64,000 nt of DNA. Source: Shinisaurus crocodilurus. Its lineage: Eukaryota; Chordata; Lepidosauria; Squamata; Shinisauridae. Positions 1-11,233 of the stretch are shown piece after piece. Below the pieces are notes generated by a model, which made no database searches, was not told the DNA's origin, and worked only from the letters and a program-made list of their open reading frames with translations. The stretch is taken from NCBI GenBank assembly GCA_021292165.1, contig CM037878.1:255923921-255987920 (forward strand), read 5' to 3'. Position numbers and translations under genes: made by a program. The stretch's first letter is position 1. Each line of letters opens with the position of its first letter.

Positions 1-400
1 CAGACATGTTTTGGCCAACAAGCCAACTAATTACATAATTCAGTGGCATCTAGTAGCCATTAATAACCTTCTCCTCCATGAATTTGTCTAATCCCCTTTT
101 AAAGCCATCCAGCTTTGTGGATGTACCCCCTTCCTACATCTTGTGCTTGTCATCACTACATCTTGTGGAAGTGAATTCCAAAGTTTAACTATGCACTAAG
201 TACTTCCTTTTCTCTATCCTGAACCACCCACCATTCATCTTCATTGGATAACCCCAGATTCTACGGTTATGAGAGATGGACTAAAACTTCTCCCAAGACC
301 CTTTTTCTACATCATGCATAATTTTATACATATCTATCATGTCTCCCCTTCCTCACTTTTTTTTCTAATCTCCCCTTACTTGCCTTTTTCTTTTTCGATA
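1..400 (-). mobile_element. CR1-clade LINE, 3' part, antisense (family 'CR1-b')
   Basis: The minus strand encodes the end of a LINE reverse transcriptase: around 189-160 it reads VKLWNSLPQD, the conserved C-terminal motif of CR1/Jockey-type polyproteins, followed by 3' UTR-like sequence. The element continues beyond the left edge, so its 3' terminus is missing. Several indels and stops break the frame. The same family supplies the 3' ends at 6692, 43910 and 50733, and the sense RT piece at 63411. It is a dead, 5'-truncated copy. Confidence 0.75.
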
Positions 401-1149
401 GGTGCCAATTAGTGGAGAATTCTAACCACATGGGCGTATGCAAAAGCAGGAAAAAAAAGTTTAAAGGTCTCTGCTAGGGCAGATTACTGAGCATGCTGAT
501 GCATGCACAAGCAGACCAAGGGGAATAAAAGGAGATTTTACTTTATTTTATTTTATTTTTAAACTAATAAAGCCAAAGGGCAAGGCATAAAATGTGAGGA
601 GTCCTGGAACATATGTCTGTATTTCCATTAGAATGTTTTGCATTTACAATATAAATTCTGGCTTGTTTTTTTTTTTTTTTTTTTAGAAAAACACAACCTC
701 AAAGATGTGGAGTCAGAATAGGAATAAGACATGGAAATACTAGGGTAATGGGGGTGGGCAGAACAAACCTCTAGTTGTAAAGAGTGGGGAAATCACATGA
801 AAAAAGAGACAGTGTGAAATATGTGAAGGCGAGAGAGAATAAAGATGGACTGTGAACAGAATGCATAGGATAGTAGGGATGCCGGAGAAATCCAAAATGG
901 ATTCAAATGACTTCAGATTTCTATGAATCCAATGAATCCAATCCATGGATCCCACAGTAGACTGGCATATTCCGAGTTGCATGGACTTGTGGACCGTTTA
1001 ACTTTTCAAAATTGTACGCAAATTTAGACATACATAAATATGAACGTTGCTAGAAAATACACTAATATACACACCGTTTTAAAAACAACAAGTGTTTTAT
1101 ACATCTCTGATCTCCCTTCTTTGTTGCTTTGCTGTATAGCACTCATTTT

Positions 1150-1151
<2 letters not shown>
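401..1151. other. Unresolved stretch, no gene seen
   Basis: A/T-rich DNA with a (TTTTA)-type run near 540-558 and a T tract at 666-685. The short open frames have no recognisable domain. I see no exon or classified repeat. Confidence 0.4.

Positions 1152-1186
<35 letters not shown>
1152..1186. repeat. (GT)n microsatellite
   Basis: About 17 uninterrupted GT units, directly visible, followed by a short palindromic run of GTGCAC. Open frames across it are poly(Cys-Val) or poly(Thr-His) artefacts. Confidence 0.98.
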
Positions 1187-1187
<1 letters not shown>

Positions 1188-3063
1188 ACGTGCACGTTCT
1201 GCTCATTAATTGTACGCTGAGCTAAGAAAAATATGCAAAATGTTACATGACAGGGAAAGTTCCACAAATTGTGGTGGACATTTTTGCACACTTTTCCAAA
1301 GTGTGTGTGTGTGTCCCCGAATTTGATCAATGAGCAGACACGGGAACAAATGATACCTGACAATCTGCGAAACACGGATGGAACAGATTAAACAAAATCT
1401 GTAGTTCCCTAGATGTGTGTTCTTGCTGATGTGAATGGTGAATGGCAGATCTGAACTTCAAGTCTCTTCTAAGTTCTGGCAGGATAATGTCTGTTTATGT
1501 GAATGCCAGACAAGCTGTAGAGGATAATTTCAAGCATCTGGATTGATATAATAATACAAATGTGAGTAGTTTCAAAGCCTTTGGGCTGGACCTGTTATCA
1601 AATGTAGTGGTGATGATGGTGGTGAAGAGTCTGGTTTGATATGCACTCAGAAACCCACAGGCAGAAAGATACACAGAAAGAAGGACAAGATTCAATTAGA
1701 TTCAACTCTTACCTTCTATCCCTGTATTGAAAGAAGTGTGCACACGCACGCACACACTTCTCCCTTGCCTGCCTCGGCTTCCTGCCTCCTGGACAGTTTC
1801 ATCACAACTCCAGATTGCTTGAACAAGCTGCCTGATAAGCCCACAGATGCTGACAGGAAGCGATGATGTTACAATAAGTGTCATAGGGAAAATGTCAACA
1901 GTATCATTATAATGAAGGTCATGTCTCCTTCACTGAGAGAGAAACAAGGAGCTCAAGGCTCTGCACAATTCACATGTTGTTATGAGGCAGATGTTGACAT
2001 GTGTATCTTCCACCTTACAAGAGCTGCTGTAGAAGGGATGATGAGTGAATGCCAACCGTAGGGAGGCCGAGGGTACCCCTTCCCCAGCAGGAGGCACTGT
2101 GGGAAATCATTTGAAAGGTCTGGGTATGGGGGAAGCTCACACAGCTGCTTTGATCCAATTTTCTCACAGCAGACATGATGGCTGGAATGTCCCAGAAGGG
2201 CCACATACCAAGAGGCTGTGGCTCCTCCTGTCCTAGTGAGTAGTGCTTGGGAATGGGGGAGGATTGCTGGTAGTGTTGAGCTGGTAACTTTCATTAGCCC
2301 TGCTTCTTCCATCAAGAAATACTGTGAAGGCTAGGGCAGGAGCGCTAACCACGGAATGTCATAGATCCCCCATTTCCAGTTTACCTCACCAGGTGTCACT
2401 GTGAAGAACAGGGATAGAGGGCCTATTGTTTAATTATTATCAGTAGTAGTAGTAGTAATTGTAGTTGTTGTTATAAAGATTAGTATGAACAACTTACAAC
2501 TGATGTGATCCCTCACTGTGAAACGTTGCCACACAAATGGGTGCAGGTATTCAGCATCCATGCTAGAATTCACTGTGGTAAATCATGTTCATGTTGCCTT
2601 TAATGGGTCTTAACATAGAGAATTTACTGAAGAGGGGCTCAAATGACCCCCACCCTCACATGTTGAAATAATACATGGAGAGTCACAGGGCCATGCAATC
2701 TAGTCCTACCCCCACCACTGTGCTCAGTGTCGACACATTCAGCAATCCACACATTTGGCACATGTGAGGGCTCTATGTGTGTGTGTATGCCTTCTCATGC
2801 ATGTCACACTTTTGGAGGGCAATGTGTGTCTGGTCACCAAGCATGTCAGTGTGGTCACCAGGCCCATTCTTTGAACAGGGTCATTCTTTGAACAGTATTC
2901 TGTAATATATGAAATCTACTCCTTTTAAACTCGGAGAAAAAAGTCAAAAAATGAGCATAGAATTAATTGAGTAATTATGTTTAATTGGATTTTTTTTTAA
3001 AAAAATTGTCCTATGAAGTCTCTCTGTGTGTATGTATATATGCACAAGTGCACATGCACGCAT
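1187..3063. other. Unresolved stretch, no gene seen
   Basis: No recognised protein domain or repeat family. It contains a short AGT-rich run at 2444-2458 and a small GT run near 2776. Frames at 1980-2315 and 1636-1866 show no motif and were not called. Confidence 0.4.
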
Positions 3064-3131
3064 GCACACACACACACACACACACACACTATATATATAT
3101 ATATATATACACACACAAACACAGACACACA

Positions 3132-3168
<37 letters not shown>
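3064..3168. repeat. Compound (CA)n(TA)n(CA)n microsatellite
   Basis: CA units to about 3089, then TA units to about 3109, then CA units with a few CAGA interruptions. All six frames across it give low-complexity pseudo-ORFs. Confidence 0.98.
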
Positions 3169-3547
3169 GCACCCTGGTTGCCACATGCTGTACGTTGGTA
3201 AAAACACCACTGATCTTCATACAAGATTCAGAAACACAAGTCAGCTAAAATGACAAAGAAGACAGAAAAACCTGTGCCAAAATGCTTTAATCCTGATGGC
3301 CACAGCCGTTTAGAAATGGTAATATTAACAGAACTACCATCTAATCCAGCAATCCTTGAAACAAGGGAAACCTTTTGGATTTATAGACTGGACACATTGA
3401 CTCAAAATGGCCTGAACTTGGAGGATAACACCACCTCCTATATATCTCATGCAATCTGGGAATTCCATCACAGTACTAATATTCTGTAACAATCACCCTG
3501 GGGGGCTGCATTTCAGCTTTTACACGAACTGTCACTGATGACTATAC

Positions 3548-3548
<1 letters not shown>

Positions 3549-3583
<35 letters not shown>
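3549..3583. repeat. (TA)n microsatellite
   Basis: About 17 TA units, with further shorter TA runs at 3606-3634. The surrounding 3169-4149 holds nothing else I can name apart from a short GGA run near 4011-4029. Confidence 0.95.
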
Positions 3584-3587
<4 letters not shown>

Positions 3588-4149
3588 GTTATAAATGTAG
3601 TGGTATATAATATATGTAGGATATATATATATCCTTGGCCCTAAATCTCTGATGATGAATATGTATGGAATTTATAATATGTGTGCATATGTTGAGTGTG
3701 CATGGGGGGTTATATAAATAGGTTTATTTTTGGTTTTATATGCAATTGCACTAGACAGTACAAAGTGTTCTTTTCTGTCGCTTGTCTGCCTCCGCACCTG
3801 CCAATAATGCACTGAATGGGAATAATTTTTTTTGGCAGGAATACATGGATTTAACTAGATTAATAAAATGTGATTTTATATAACTCAGCACCAGTAACCT
3901 TGGAAGAAGACAACTAAGAGAATGCCTTACCTAGTGCCACAATAGTTGGTGACCACTTTGTAGCTTAACTGTTGTTACTTCCCTATGCCTAGAAAACATG
4001 CTATGTAAAAGGAGGAGGAGGAGGAGGAGAACATCTCAAAAGGGAGGAAAGAAAAGAAACAAGGAAGAAAGCTATTAATTTTAAGGAAATAAATATTCCT
4101 ACTGATGTCACAACACCATTTTCTATATCTGCTTTTCCTATATTATTTA

Positions 4150-4830
4150 ATTTAAAATATTTCTGTGCTGCCTTTCTGGTCAGGAGCCCTCACAAGGCAG
4201 CATATGGCAATAAAATTCATATAATAACATTCATATAATAAAAAAACAACATGGTAAAAACAGCAAATGTTCCAAAATATGACAAAAACCAGCATCAGAC
4301 AGAACCTACAACACAATTGCAGCTATAACCCAGTCTGATATAACATAATCAGGGGAAGGCTAGAGTAAACAAGTCTTCAGGGCCTTCTTAAAAGCCTGCA
4401 ATGATGGGGCCTGGTGGACCCTTGATGACAACTTATTCCAGAGGCGTGGGGCCATTACAAAAGAGGCCCTCTCTCATGTACTCGCCAACGTAACTGCCTT
4501 CACAGCTGGGCAAGTGAGAAGGGCCTCTCTTGCTGATCTTAAAGTGCAAACAGGCTGATGAAGGTGAAGGTTGTCTTTCAAGTAATTTGGTCCCAAACCA
4601 CTTAAGGCTTTAAAGGTCAAAAACAGCACTTTCAATTGGGCTCAGAAACACACTGGTAGCCAGTGCAGTGTAGGCATTCTATGATCTCATTGCTTCACCC
4701 GCTCCGACACTCGGGCAGCCGCATCCTGCATCAGCTGAAATTTCTGGAGCTTCTTCCACGGCAGCCTCACGTACAGCACGTTACAGTAGTCCAGCCTGGA
4801 CGTCACCAGTGCATGGATAACTGATGCATT
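4150..4830 (-). mobile_element. L2-type LINE, 3' portion, antisense
   Basis: Read on the minus strand, this is the C-terminal RT region and 3' end of an L2-type LINE. The block that on the plus strand says the copy 'lies' before a GTTACAGTAGTCCAGCCTGG motif is typical, as is the 3' end giving CTGCCTTTCTGG-like sequence near 4170. The reading frame is broken many times. It parallels the copies at 25636, 34896, 45362 and 60745. It is 5'-truncated, and transcription of this copy is unlikely. Confidence 0.75.
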
Positions 4831-5375
4831 TTGAACACACTTGCAGGGGAGAGGAAGGAGATGAGCAAGCTATTACCTCCGCCACATGCTGAGACTATTC
4901 TAGAGCTGAGCCAAAATTCCTCACAATACATTTTTTCTGAGAAAATATCTGATGTTTTTCTTTTTCTTATCCCTTTGAAAAAGAAGGCCGCTTTCTTGCA
5001 TAATTTTCTCTGAATATTCTCCACCATCTTTTATTTGTAGCAGTTGCCATTTCCCGCCACCCCCAGAATGCCCCAGGACATTGTGGAGGATTCAAAATGG
5101 CGCCCAGGCTACCAACACAGCTGCTGCCGCCACCGCCACTTGCAGCAGCACTAAAAACGAACAACAACCAGGGATGGGGACTCGGACTCGAGGAATCGAC
5201 TCGTGAGTCAGACTGAGTCCCCCCTCTGACTCGACTCGGACTCGAGTCCCAATATTTTTAATGGGACTCGAGACTCGACTCGGGACTCGAGACCAAGGAC
5301 TCTTCAACATCCCTGGGCTGTGCCAGAAGGAGTGGAGAGGAGCGTGATTGCTGGCGAAGAGCGCATGGAAGCGAG

Positions 5376-5651
5376 GTGCGCCGTTGCTCGGCCACTATGG
5401 ACGGCTACCAGGAGTGCAGCCCCAACAGTGTGTCAAGATTTATTTTGATTGATGTGTTGCGTACTTGGGAGAGGCAGAAGGACCTGAGATTACTCTGTGC
5501 GGCTGCTCTGAGTGTGTTTCTGGTTCCAGCAAGTTCATCACCAGTGGAGCGGGTGTTCAGTGAGGGTGGAATTGTGATGAGACCTCACTGTTCCAGAATG
5601 GGGGCCAAACATTTAGAAAAAAATCATGTTCCTCAAATGCAACATGGATAA
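5376..5651 (+). pseudogene. hAT transposase C-terminal (dimerisation) domain remnant
   Basis: The 91-codon frame contains PASSSPVERVFSEGG followed by MRPHCSRM, the core of the hATC dimerisation domain found at the C-terminus of hAT and ZBED-type transposases. A complete hAT transposase has roughly 600 or more residues with BED zinc finger and RNase H-like catalytic domains; neither is present. The final conserved stretch (MFLKCN) is in another frame just after an A7 run at 5617-5623, so a small indel there broke the end. The start codon is only the first ATG in the frame and has no functional support. Confidence 0.8.
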
Positions 5652-5730
5652 GTTTTAGGAAGTACAGCAAGTTTATTTTTTAAAATCATTTTTCTAAAAT
5701 GCAACCTTTCAGACATTTTGAGTTTGGCTG

Positions 5731-5910
5731 CCTCTGCCTGCCTGTCTGGGGTTCCCAGCCTCCTCTGCCTGCCTGGTCTCTTCTTGACCAGTTCAACAGT
5801 TGAATTGTCCAAGACAAAGGCCTCTGCCTGCCTGCTTTGGGGTTCCCTGCCTCCTCTGCCTGCCTGGTTATTTTGGGTTTTTCTGCCTGGTCTGTTCTTG
5901 CCAAAATCAG
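5731..5910 (+). repeat. Two-unit tandem repeat of 90 bp inside the hAT element
   Basis: Both units begin CCTCTGCCTGCCTG (5731 and 5821), exactly 90 bp apart, and continue with GGGGTTCCC and CCTCCTCTGCCTGCCTGGT blocks. The second unit is diverged. It lies in the non-coding 3' part of the hAT element. Confidence 0.75.
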
Positions 5911-6691
5911 TTGCAGAGTTTTGAAATAAAAAGGCACACTTGTGCCTAGAATTTATTTAAACCACACATCTGAAGTAGCCTTATTTTGTTGGGGGAAAAA
6001 CCCCAATGGTTTTAATAGGGACTCGTGGAGTCAGCTTTGGGAGTGACTCGTGACTCGTGACTCGTGACTCACCATTTTGGACCAAGGACTCGGACTCGAG
6101 ACTCGGGTCCAAAGACTCGTGACTCGACTCGTGACTCGAGACCAAGGACTCTTCAACATCCCTGACAACAACACCACCGAGGATGACATAAGCTCTGCTA
6201 ATGGTGAGCCCCACCCACAAAAACTGTTGGAGGATTTCTCCTCCCCATGACAAAATTTGATGAAATGCCCCATTCTAATTCATCCTCCCATAAATAGGGT
6301 GGAGAATTTGAAGAGATTATTTGTGCACAGCTCTAGTAGACTCTTCCATCGGCTGGGGCTGGGGCCCTCTTTTTCATAGCAGGGTATTGAAGAACTGGAT
6401 ACACCTTTCTAAAAAGTGGGGGTGGGGGGGAATCTAGAATTATTGTAATTTTGTTTATCCCCATTTAGTTCGTTATTGGTGCTCACAGAATTGGGAAATG
6501 AAGGTGAAGAAAAATAGAATAAAGTTTTTGTTTTGTGAGAGCCTTATTTTGGGACCAAGGAAATAATGGCAACAAGAAATGCCAGGTAGGGATCGGCAGA
6601 TCAGGGATGTTTGACATAGCTAAGATTCTCCGAACTCGTTCATGAAGTTTGGATCCCCTCATTCCCATTTTCAGTTGCAATCTGTTTTTAA

Positions 6692-6885
6692 GAAAATAAG
6701 AAGAACCACAAGAAGATCGGACTCAGACCAAGGGTCCACTATTCTGCTCGCATAGTGGCCAACCAGCTGCCCACAGGATCCCAGAAGCAGGGCATGAGTG
6801 CAACAGCACCCTCCTGCCCATGTCCCCCAGCAACTGGTGTATATAGGCTCCTCCTCCGATACCGGAGGAAGCAAATAGCTTGTTT
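6692..6885 (-). mobile_element. CR1-b LINE 3' end, antisense
   Basis: The plus strand starts with the AAATAAGAAGAACCAC variant of the AACATAAGAAGAGCC block that marks the 3' terminus of family CR1-b, then runs through the same 'caagggtcca / gtggccaaccagctgcc / cccagcaactgg' blocks seen at 50733. It is 3' UTR only, without coding sequence. Sequence to about 7025 resembles another LINE 3' end (gattgtgagccccttggg at 6963) but is too decayed to place. Confidence 0.7.
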
Positions 6886-7031
6886 TCCTTTTTGCACAGG
6901 AAAAGTGTACACTCAAATGGGCACTTTTCTGCTTCCTCAGACCATCAAAACATAATACCTAGATTGTGAGCCCCTTGGGAACAGTGATGGAATTGTTAAG
7001 CCACCCTGAATCCATGGAATAGGGTGGTGTC

Positions 7032-7056
7032 TGTGTGTGTGTGTGTGTGTGTGTGT
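7032..7056. repeat. (TG)n microsatellite
   Basis: About 12 TG units followed by a few CA units, forming a small self-complementary run. Confidence 0.95.
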
Positions 7057-7625
7057 ACACACACCCATATATAATAACATAAAATAACATTTTTTTAGCT
7101 CTTCTCAGTATAGAAAAACAGGATGTTAAAAAAATCTACTGAAAACTGCTCCCTGTTTATTATATTTTCGTTTCTAGCATACCAAACACCTAGGATTCTG
7201 AGGTGGAGATGGGGGTCTTATAATTTAAAAACACACGGTAAAATATCACTCCCTCACAAAACTGATTCCTGGCTTGCAACCATTCGCCCAGTTTTTCAAA
7301 TTGTTTTTCAAGTGCTTGTGCTGAAATGTGAAGTTTCTAGCCTCATCTTTCTAAAAACTACTACGCCGGTTGATCGGAAGAGCCATCTTGCCCCGAGTGG
7401 AGGAAGCAGTTACCAGATACAGCTCAGTGTGCTTCCACCATCTACCTCCTGGTGGTGGCCCCTCTCCTCCCCTGCACCAGCTACCACCACAGAGGCTTCT
7501 GAAGAACCATCTCGCCCTGAGGGGAGCGGTGCTGCTTTATCTACTCCCATGACAAACTCCAGCTGCCAAAATCTCCTCCTCCTACATAACTGTTAAAGGT
7601 ACAGGAGCCTTATTCTCCTTTTACA

Positions 7626-7750
7626 TCATCTTCAATATTTATTTATTTAAGAAAAGTTCTGTCCCACCTTTCAGCCCCCATAAAGGCTCCCAACGTATCT
7701 TCCAGATTAAAATCATATTACAATAAAAAATGAGATAACAAAGAAGTACA
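7626..7750 (-). mobile_element. LINE 3'-end fragment, antisense
   Basis: TATTTATTTATTTAAG followed by 'tgtcccacctttcag' is the reverse complement of the usual 'GGTGGGATA...AAATAAATA' tail of L2-type elements and their SINEs. Only the tail is readable. Confidence 0.5.
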
Positions 7751-7879
7751 ATATACCTATTTTATCATTGAAAAAAACACCTTCTTAGTATTTGGAACCT
7801 ACCTGTTATCTACTTAAATCCATTGCCCTGACCAGAAAATAATTCCCCATCTTCTTTGAAAGAAGTCTTAGTAATTAAA

Positions 7880-8230
7880 GAACAGACCCCACCCCTCCAT
7901 TTCACCTTCTTGTTTGGAGATGGAGCACAACTCAGTTCCTTCAGCTTTCTCTCAGGCATCTTGCACTCTAAATAATTTGTCGTCATTGCTGCTCCCTTCT
8001 GAATGCTCTCCCATTTTGCCTAGAAAGTGATAGCTGAGATTACTCGCAATATTCCAGCAGAGGCTTAGTTAATGCCAGAAACATTGGTTTTACTGCCCCT
8101 GCTTCCCATATGTGATACTTCTTGCTTTGATATTGGCATCTGCCTTTTTATGCTAGGATCACATTACACTGTGATTCGCTACTGTGTCAAGTAATGCTTA
8201 CCTAGAGTTTTGAGTATCTTCTTTTTGTTG
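7880..8230 (-). mobile_element. Degenerate CR1-like LINE, antisense
   Basis: Blocks such as 'caatattccagcagaggctt' followed by 'gctttgatattggcatctgcc' and 'acactgtgattcgct' line up in order with antisense CR1 RT sequence. The copy is old, with no open frame, and a chance resemblance cannot be ruled out by eye. Confidence 0.35.
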
Positions 8231-8590
8231 TCTGCTTATCTATCTATAGGGAATTAGTGGTTGCCCATTCAGCTCAGTCTAAATAGGTTTCATTTGCCCA
8301 TGATGTTAGCAAATAGCAAAATCCGATTGGTTACTTAGTATCAAGATGAGGGATAGGCCGCTCCTGCTTGAATTGCAATGAGTAGAATTGAGGTGGGAAC
8401 TGTCTACCTCAAGTAGGCCCCCTCCTTTTCTGCTTTTCTGTCTTTAAAGGACCCTGTCTCCTAAGGACACCCCTATTTGTAAAAAGGGATCTATGGACAG
8501 GGAAGGGGGGCATTTGATTACAGAAAAACAATCTCAGGCAGAAAGATTCGGGGGGGGGCAGCAGTAGGTGAAGCACATGTGGGCAAAAAG

Positions 8591-8821
8591 AGAGCCAGTG
8601 TGGCATAGTGGTGAGAGTGTTGGACTGGGACTCGGGAGATCCGGGTTCTAGTCCCCGCTCTGCCATGAAACTCACTGGGTGATTTTGGGCCAGTCAGTGA
8701 CTCTCAGCCTAACCTACCTCACAGGGTTGTTGTGAGGATAAAATGGAGAGGAGGATTATATAAGCCGCCTTGGGTTCCTTTCAGGAAAAAAGGTGGGGTA
8801 TAAATATAATAAATAAATAAT
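8591..8821 (+). mobile_element. tRNA-derived SINE, sense
   Basis: A tRNA-like head carries an A box (GTGGCATAGTGG near 8600) and a B box (GGGTTCTAGTCCC near 8643). It is followed by a conserved core with 'cagcctaacctacctcacag' and 'ggttgttgtgaggat', and by an L2/LINE-like tail ending in (AATA)n. A and B boxes are the internal RNA polymerase III promoter. The reverse-orientation copy at 51858-52103 is clearly the same family. Names such as ACA-type SINE are plausible but not tested. Confidence 0.85.
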
Positions 8822-10826
8822 AATTTTTTAAAAAAGCTTACATCTCACCTGCCCTCCTTGGCTTGGTACGCTACCTCTCCGCCGAGGGGAAAATATACTC
8901 ACCTTTAGGTAAGAGACAGAGGGCCTTGGCAGAGATAGGATATTGCCCCATGAAATCAGTGGAATGACTTCAAGATGCTGGGGTCCCAAAGTGTTGCATA
9001 TTGATTTGTGGGAGGGTTGCTTTTTACTGTGGTAGCTCATGGCTTCCTTTCTTTCCTTTTATTTTTCTCCTTCCTTCCTTCCTTCCTTCCTTTTTTCTTT
9101 TCTTTTTAAAAGAAAAAAGCAGCTCTGGCTGCTTACTCTGGGAGCAATGATGCACTCTCTCTCTCTCAATCTTAAAAAATAATAATTAAAGTGTTCAAAC
9201 TGGCCATTCCAGGGGCATTTGGGGAGGGGTAAACATGGTGGTAGACAGAACTCTAATCTGACCTGCAGTGATGCTTACTAGGTTTTCAGTTTTATGTAAC
9301 TGAAATAGTCTCTTTTTAAAAATCAAAAGTTAAAAAACAAACAAAACCCACTTTAAGGTAGACAGGTGTGCTGCCACCATCCAACAGAACAGGTAGGAGA
9401 CATAGAAAAGGAAGGAAGCCACTAGCCACGATCATATGTGGCCCCTCTCTATTGAAATGATTCACATCATTTCATAACCCTCATGAAAAGAAGTGATGCT
9501 TCCATATGCCACCTACAAAATAGAGGGGGGATGAGTTGGCAGGTGTCCTTTTGAATTACGGTAGCCCTACAAGTGAGACTTGAGAATAGAAAACAGCAAA
9601 CATTAAGGGTAGCCTCAAACTTCTTAAAGAGCATGCTGTTCATAACTTTTCATGTCCATTTTTTTTAATGAGAATTCAGACCAACTTTGACTTTATTATT
9701 GGCTTGGCTGAGTTCTTAATGATTTTATGTTTGCTTTAACCAGCTCAGCATTTAGTATTAGCTGAATGTGAATTCCACTCTTGATATTAAAATTATTTTA
9801 AAAATGCACAGTTCTCTTCAAATATCCCCTGTTCACTGTGACAAATCACTATTATTTATCAGTGTTGACTATTGGATCGAAATTGTTAAAAATCAGATTG
9901 TTAGAATATTGCCAATCATTTACATACTCATTTCATACCTTGAACGTAAGCATTCTATCCCCCCCCCCCTAATTCTTTTTGAGCTGGGGTTGTAGATAAT
10001 GCCAGATGGCACAACTGTGGTTTTAAGTACTTGCAATTTTAAACCAATCTTCTTTTTGCAGAAGAGAAAGATGAGAGACAGTATGAAAGAACAATTTCAA
10101 GTGCATGTGTTGCAGGTTGTTAATAGGGCTAAGCATTTTGTCCTATTTATCTTTTATGAGGTTTTCTTTGGAGAAGGATTTGTAAAACGCCCATCATAAT
10201 AAATGATTTACCATGGCAGCAAAGGATCCAAGAAATTAATCTCACTGTATTTCTCTAAGGAATCAAAGATCCTAAGGTAAGTTGAAGCAGTAGTAAACTG
10301 TACCATGTGCATGCTACAAAATTGCCCTCAACAGCTTGTGAACCATTTCATCCAGCAAAACTTGTTTTGCTAGCCTTGTAGTAGTACACATGAAATCCCT
10401 GCAATTTTTTGACGCTGTTAGGAGTCAACGTGGATGAGTCTATCAGATGCAACATCACTTTCTCTAAAAGTGAACTCAGGTGGCTGTGCCAACAGGATTA
10501 GAGCCAAAACAGGGCTACTGGGAAACATGAAGGTGTTATCAGCATGCTTGGGTGAACCCCAAGGTATGCATAAGTAAAACATTAAAAACCCAAAGGGAGC
10601 ATCCACCTCGCCTGCCAAAAAAATCCCACCACAGCCCAATGAGGAGTAAACATGCTCAGCAGCCTTGGAATGCTGAGTGTCAGTTGAGAAAGAATAACAG
10701 AAAACTAGGTGCGTGAGAAGGAATTGGCTTGCTTGTACCCCTAACTTCTTATAGTAACCTGGAAGATGGCACAGAATCCTGAACAGGAGCACTTACTGCT
10801 ATTATGGGTTGAGGATACGCTGCAAC
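8822..10826. other. Unresolved stretch with a (TTCC)n run
   Basis: A (TTCC)n microsatellite lies at 9067-9091 and a CT run near 9157-9166. The rest is A/T-rich single-copy-looking DNA. The minus frame at 10418-10792 (124 codons) has no recognisable domain and is probably chance. Confidence 0.4.
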
Positions 10827-11233
10827 TAAGGATCTATATGAAATGCATTTCAGTTCATTTTGACCAGAATTTACCCATTTTGCACTTCCCAGATCTGAAT
10901 GCAGACTCAAACACCATCTGTGGTCAAAGTCCGTATATTTCCAGACTTGAGATGTTATTCCCAGACCCAAAAAGTGTGTTCAACAACATTCATACATTTG
11001 AAAAAAGCACATAAAAAGTGTATTGGGGGGGGGATGTGCACATACATAATCAGTGGTAGAAAATATATGCATTGAAAAAATGTGCACAGATATTCATACA
11101 AACAGAAAAAGAAAAAAAGGAAAAACCGAAGGTCTTTCACAATCTGATATTATGAACATTAGTTGGCACGATCTTCAAGGTGGAATTCAGAGACCCTTGG
11201 CAAGTTCAAGTTTGGCTGATTTGCTTATCCTTA
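10827..11233. mobile_element. Short A/T-rich inverted-repeat element (family M1), 407 bp
   Basis: Begins TAAGGATC and ends ATCCTTA, decayed TAGGGATG/CATCCCTA termini, flanked by gctgcaac (10819-10826) and actgtaac (11234-11241), 6 of 8 matching with both differences being transitions. The interior has the family signature: runs of ATGTGCACA/AAAATGTGCA and a right end with 'tggaattcagagacccttggcaagttcaag'-type sequence. It is non-coding and very similar in layout to 30883-31322. hAT-like by TSD length. Confidence 0.7.

Larger units (their letters stand above)
5169..6164 (+). mobile_element. hAT-superfamily DNA transposon, 996 bp, deleted copy with exact TSD
   Basis: Terminal inverted repeats CAGGGATG (5169-5176) and CATCCCTG (6157-6164) are flanked by a perfect 8-bp duplication, acaacaac, at 5161-5168 and 6165-6172. 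An 8-bp TSD is the hAT hallmark. Both subterminal regions (5178-5300 and 6020-6145) are packed with GACTCG/CGAGTC repeats, the arrangement hAT transposases bind. Between them lies a fragment of the transposase C-terminus and a 90-bp-period repeat. The copy is internally deleted and cannot encode a complete transposase. A relative begins at 63903. Confidence 0.88.
4901..6338. mobile_element. Possible outer short element that received the hAT insertion
   Basis: The hAT element at 5169-6164 sits inside sequence whose ends mirror each other: TAGAGCTG at 4901 and CAGCTCTA ending at 6335. Flanks gactattc (4893-4900) and gactcttc (6339-6346) match 7 of 8 bases but are offset by 3 nt from the mirrored ends. 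Removing the hAT insertion leaves about 430 bp with no coding capacity. This may be a non-autonomous DNA transposon; the offset TSD keeps confidence low. Confidence 0.3.

Noticed and set aside
1024..1225. Open frames on both strands across (GT)n
   Set aside because: Poly(Cys-Val)/poly(Thr-His) reading of a microsatellite, not genes.
2944..3253. Several overlapping frames, some over 80 codons
   Set aside because: All arise from the CA/TA microsatellite; low-complexity in every frame.
7123..7596. 157-codon plus-strand frame, the longest non-transposon frame
   Set aside because: No domain, biased composition, no splice or promoter context; best explained by chance.
8600..8660. tRNA gene
   Set aside because: A and B boxes are present, but the sequence continues into a SINE body with LINE tail and lacks a cloverleaf.
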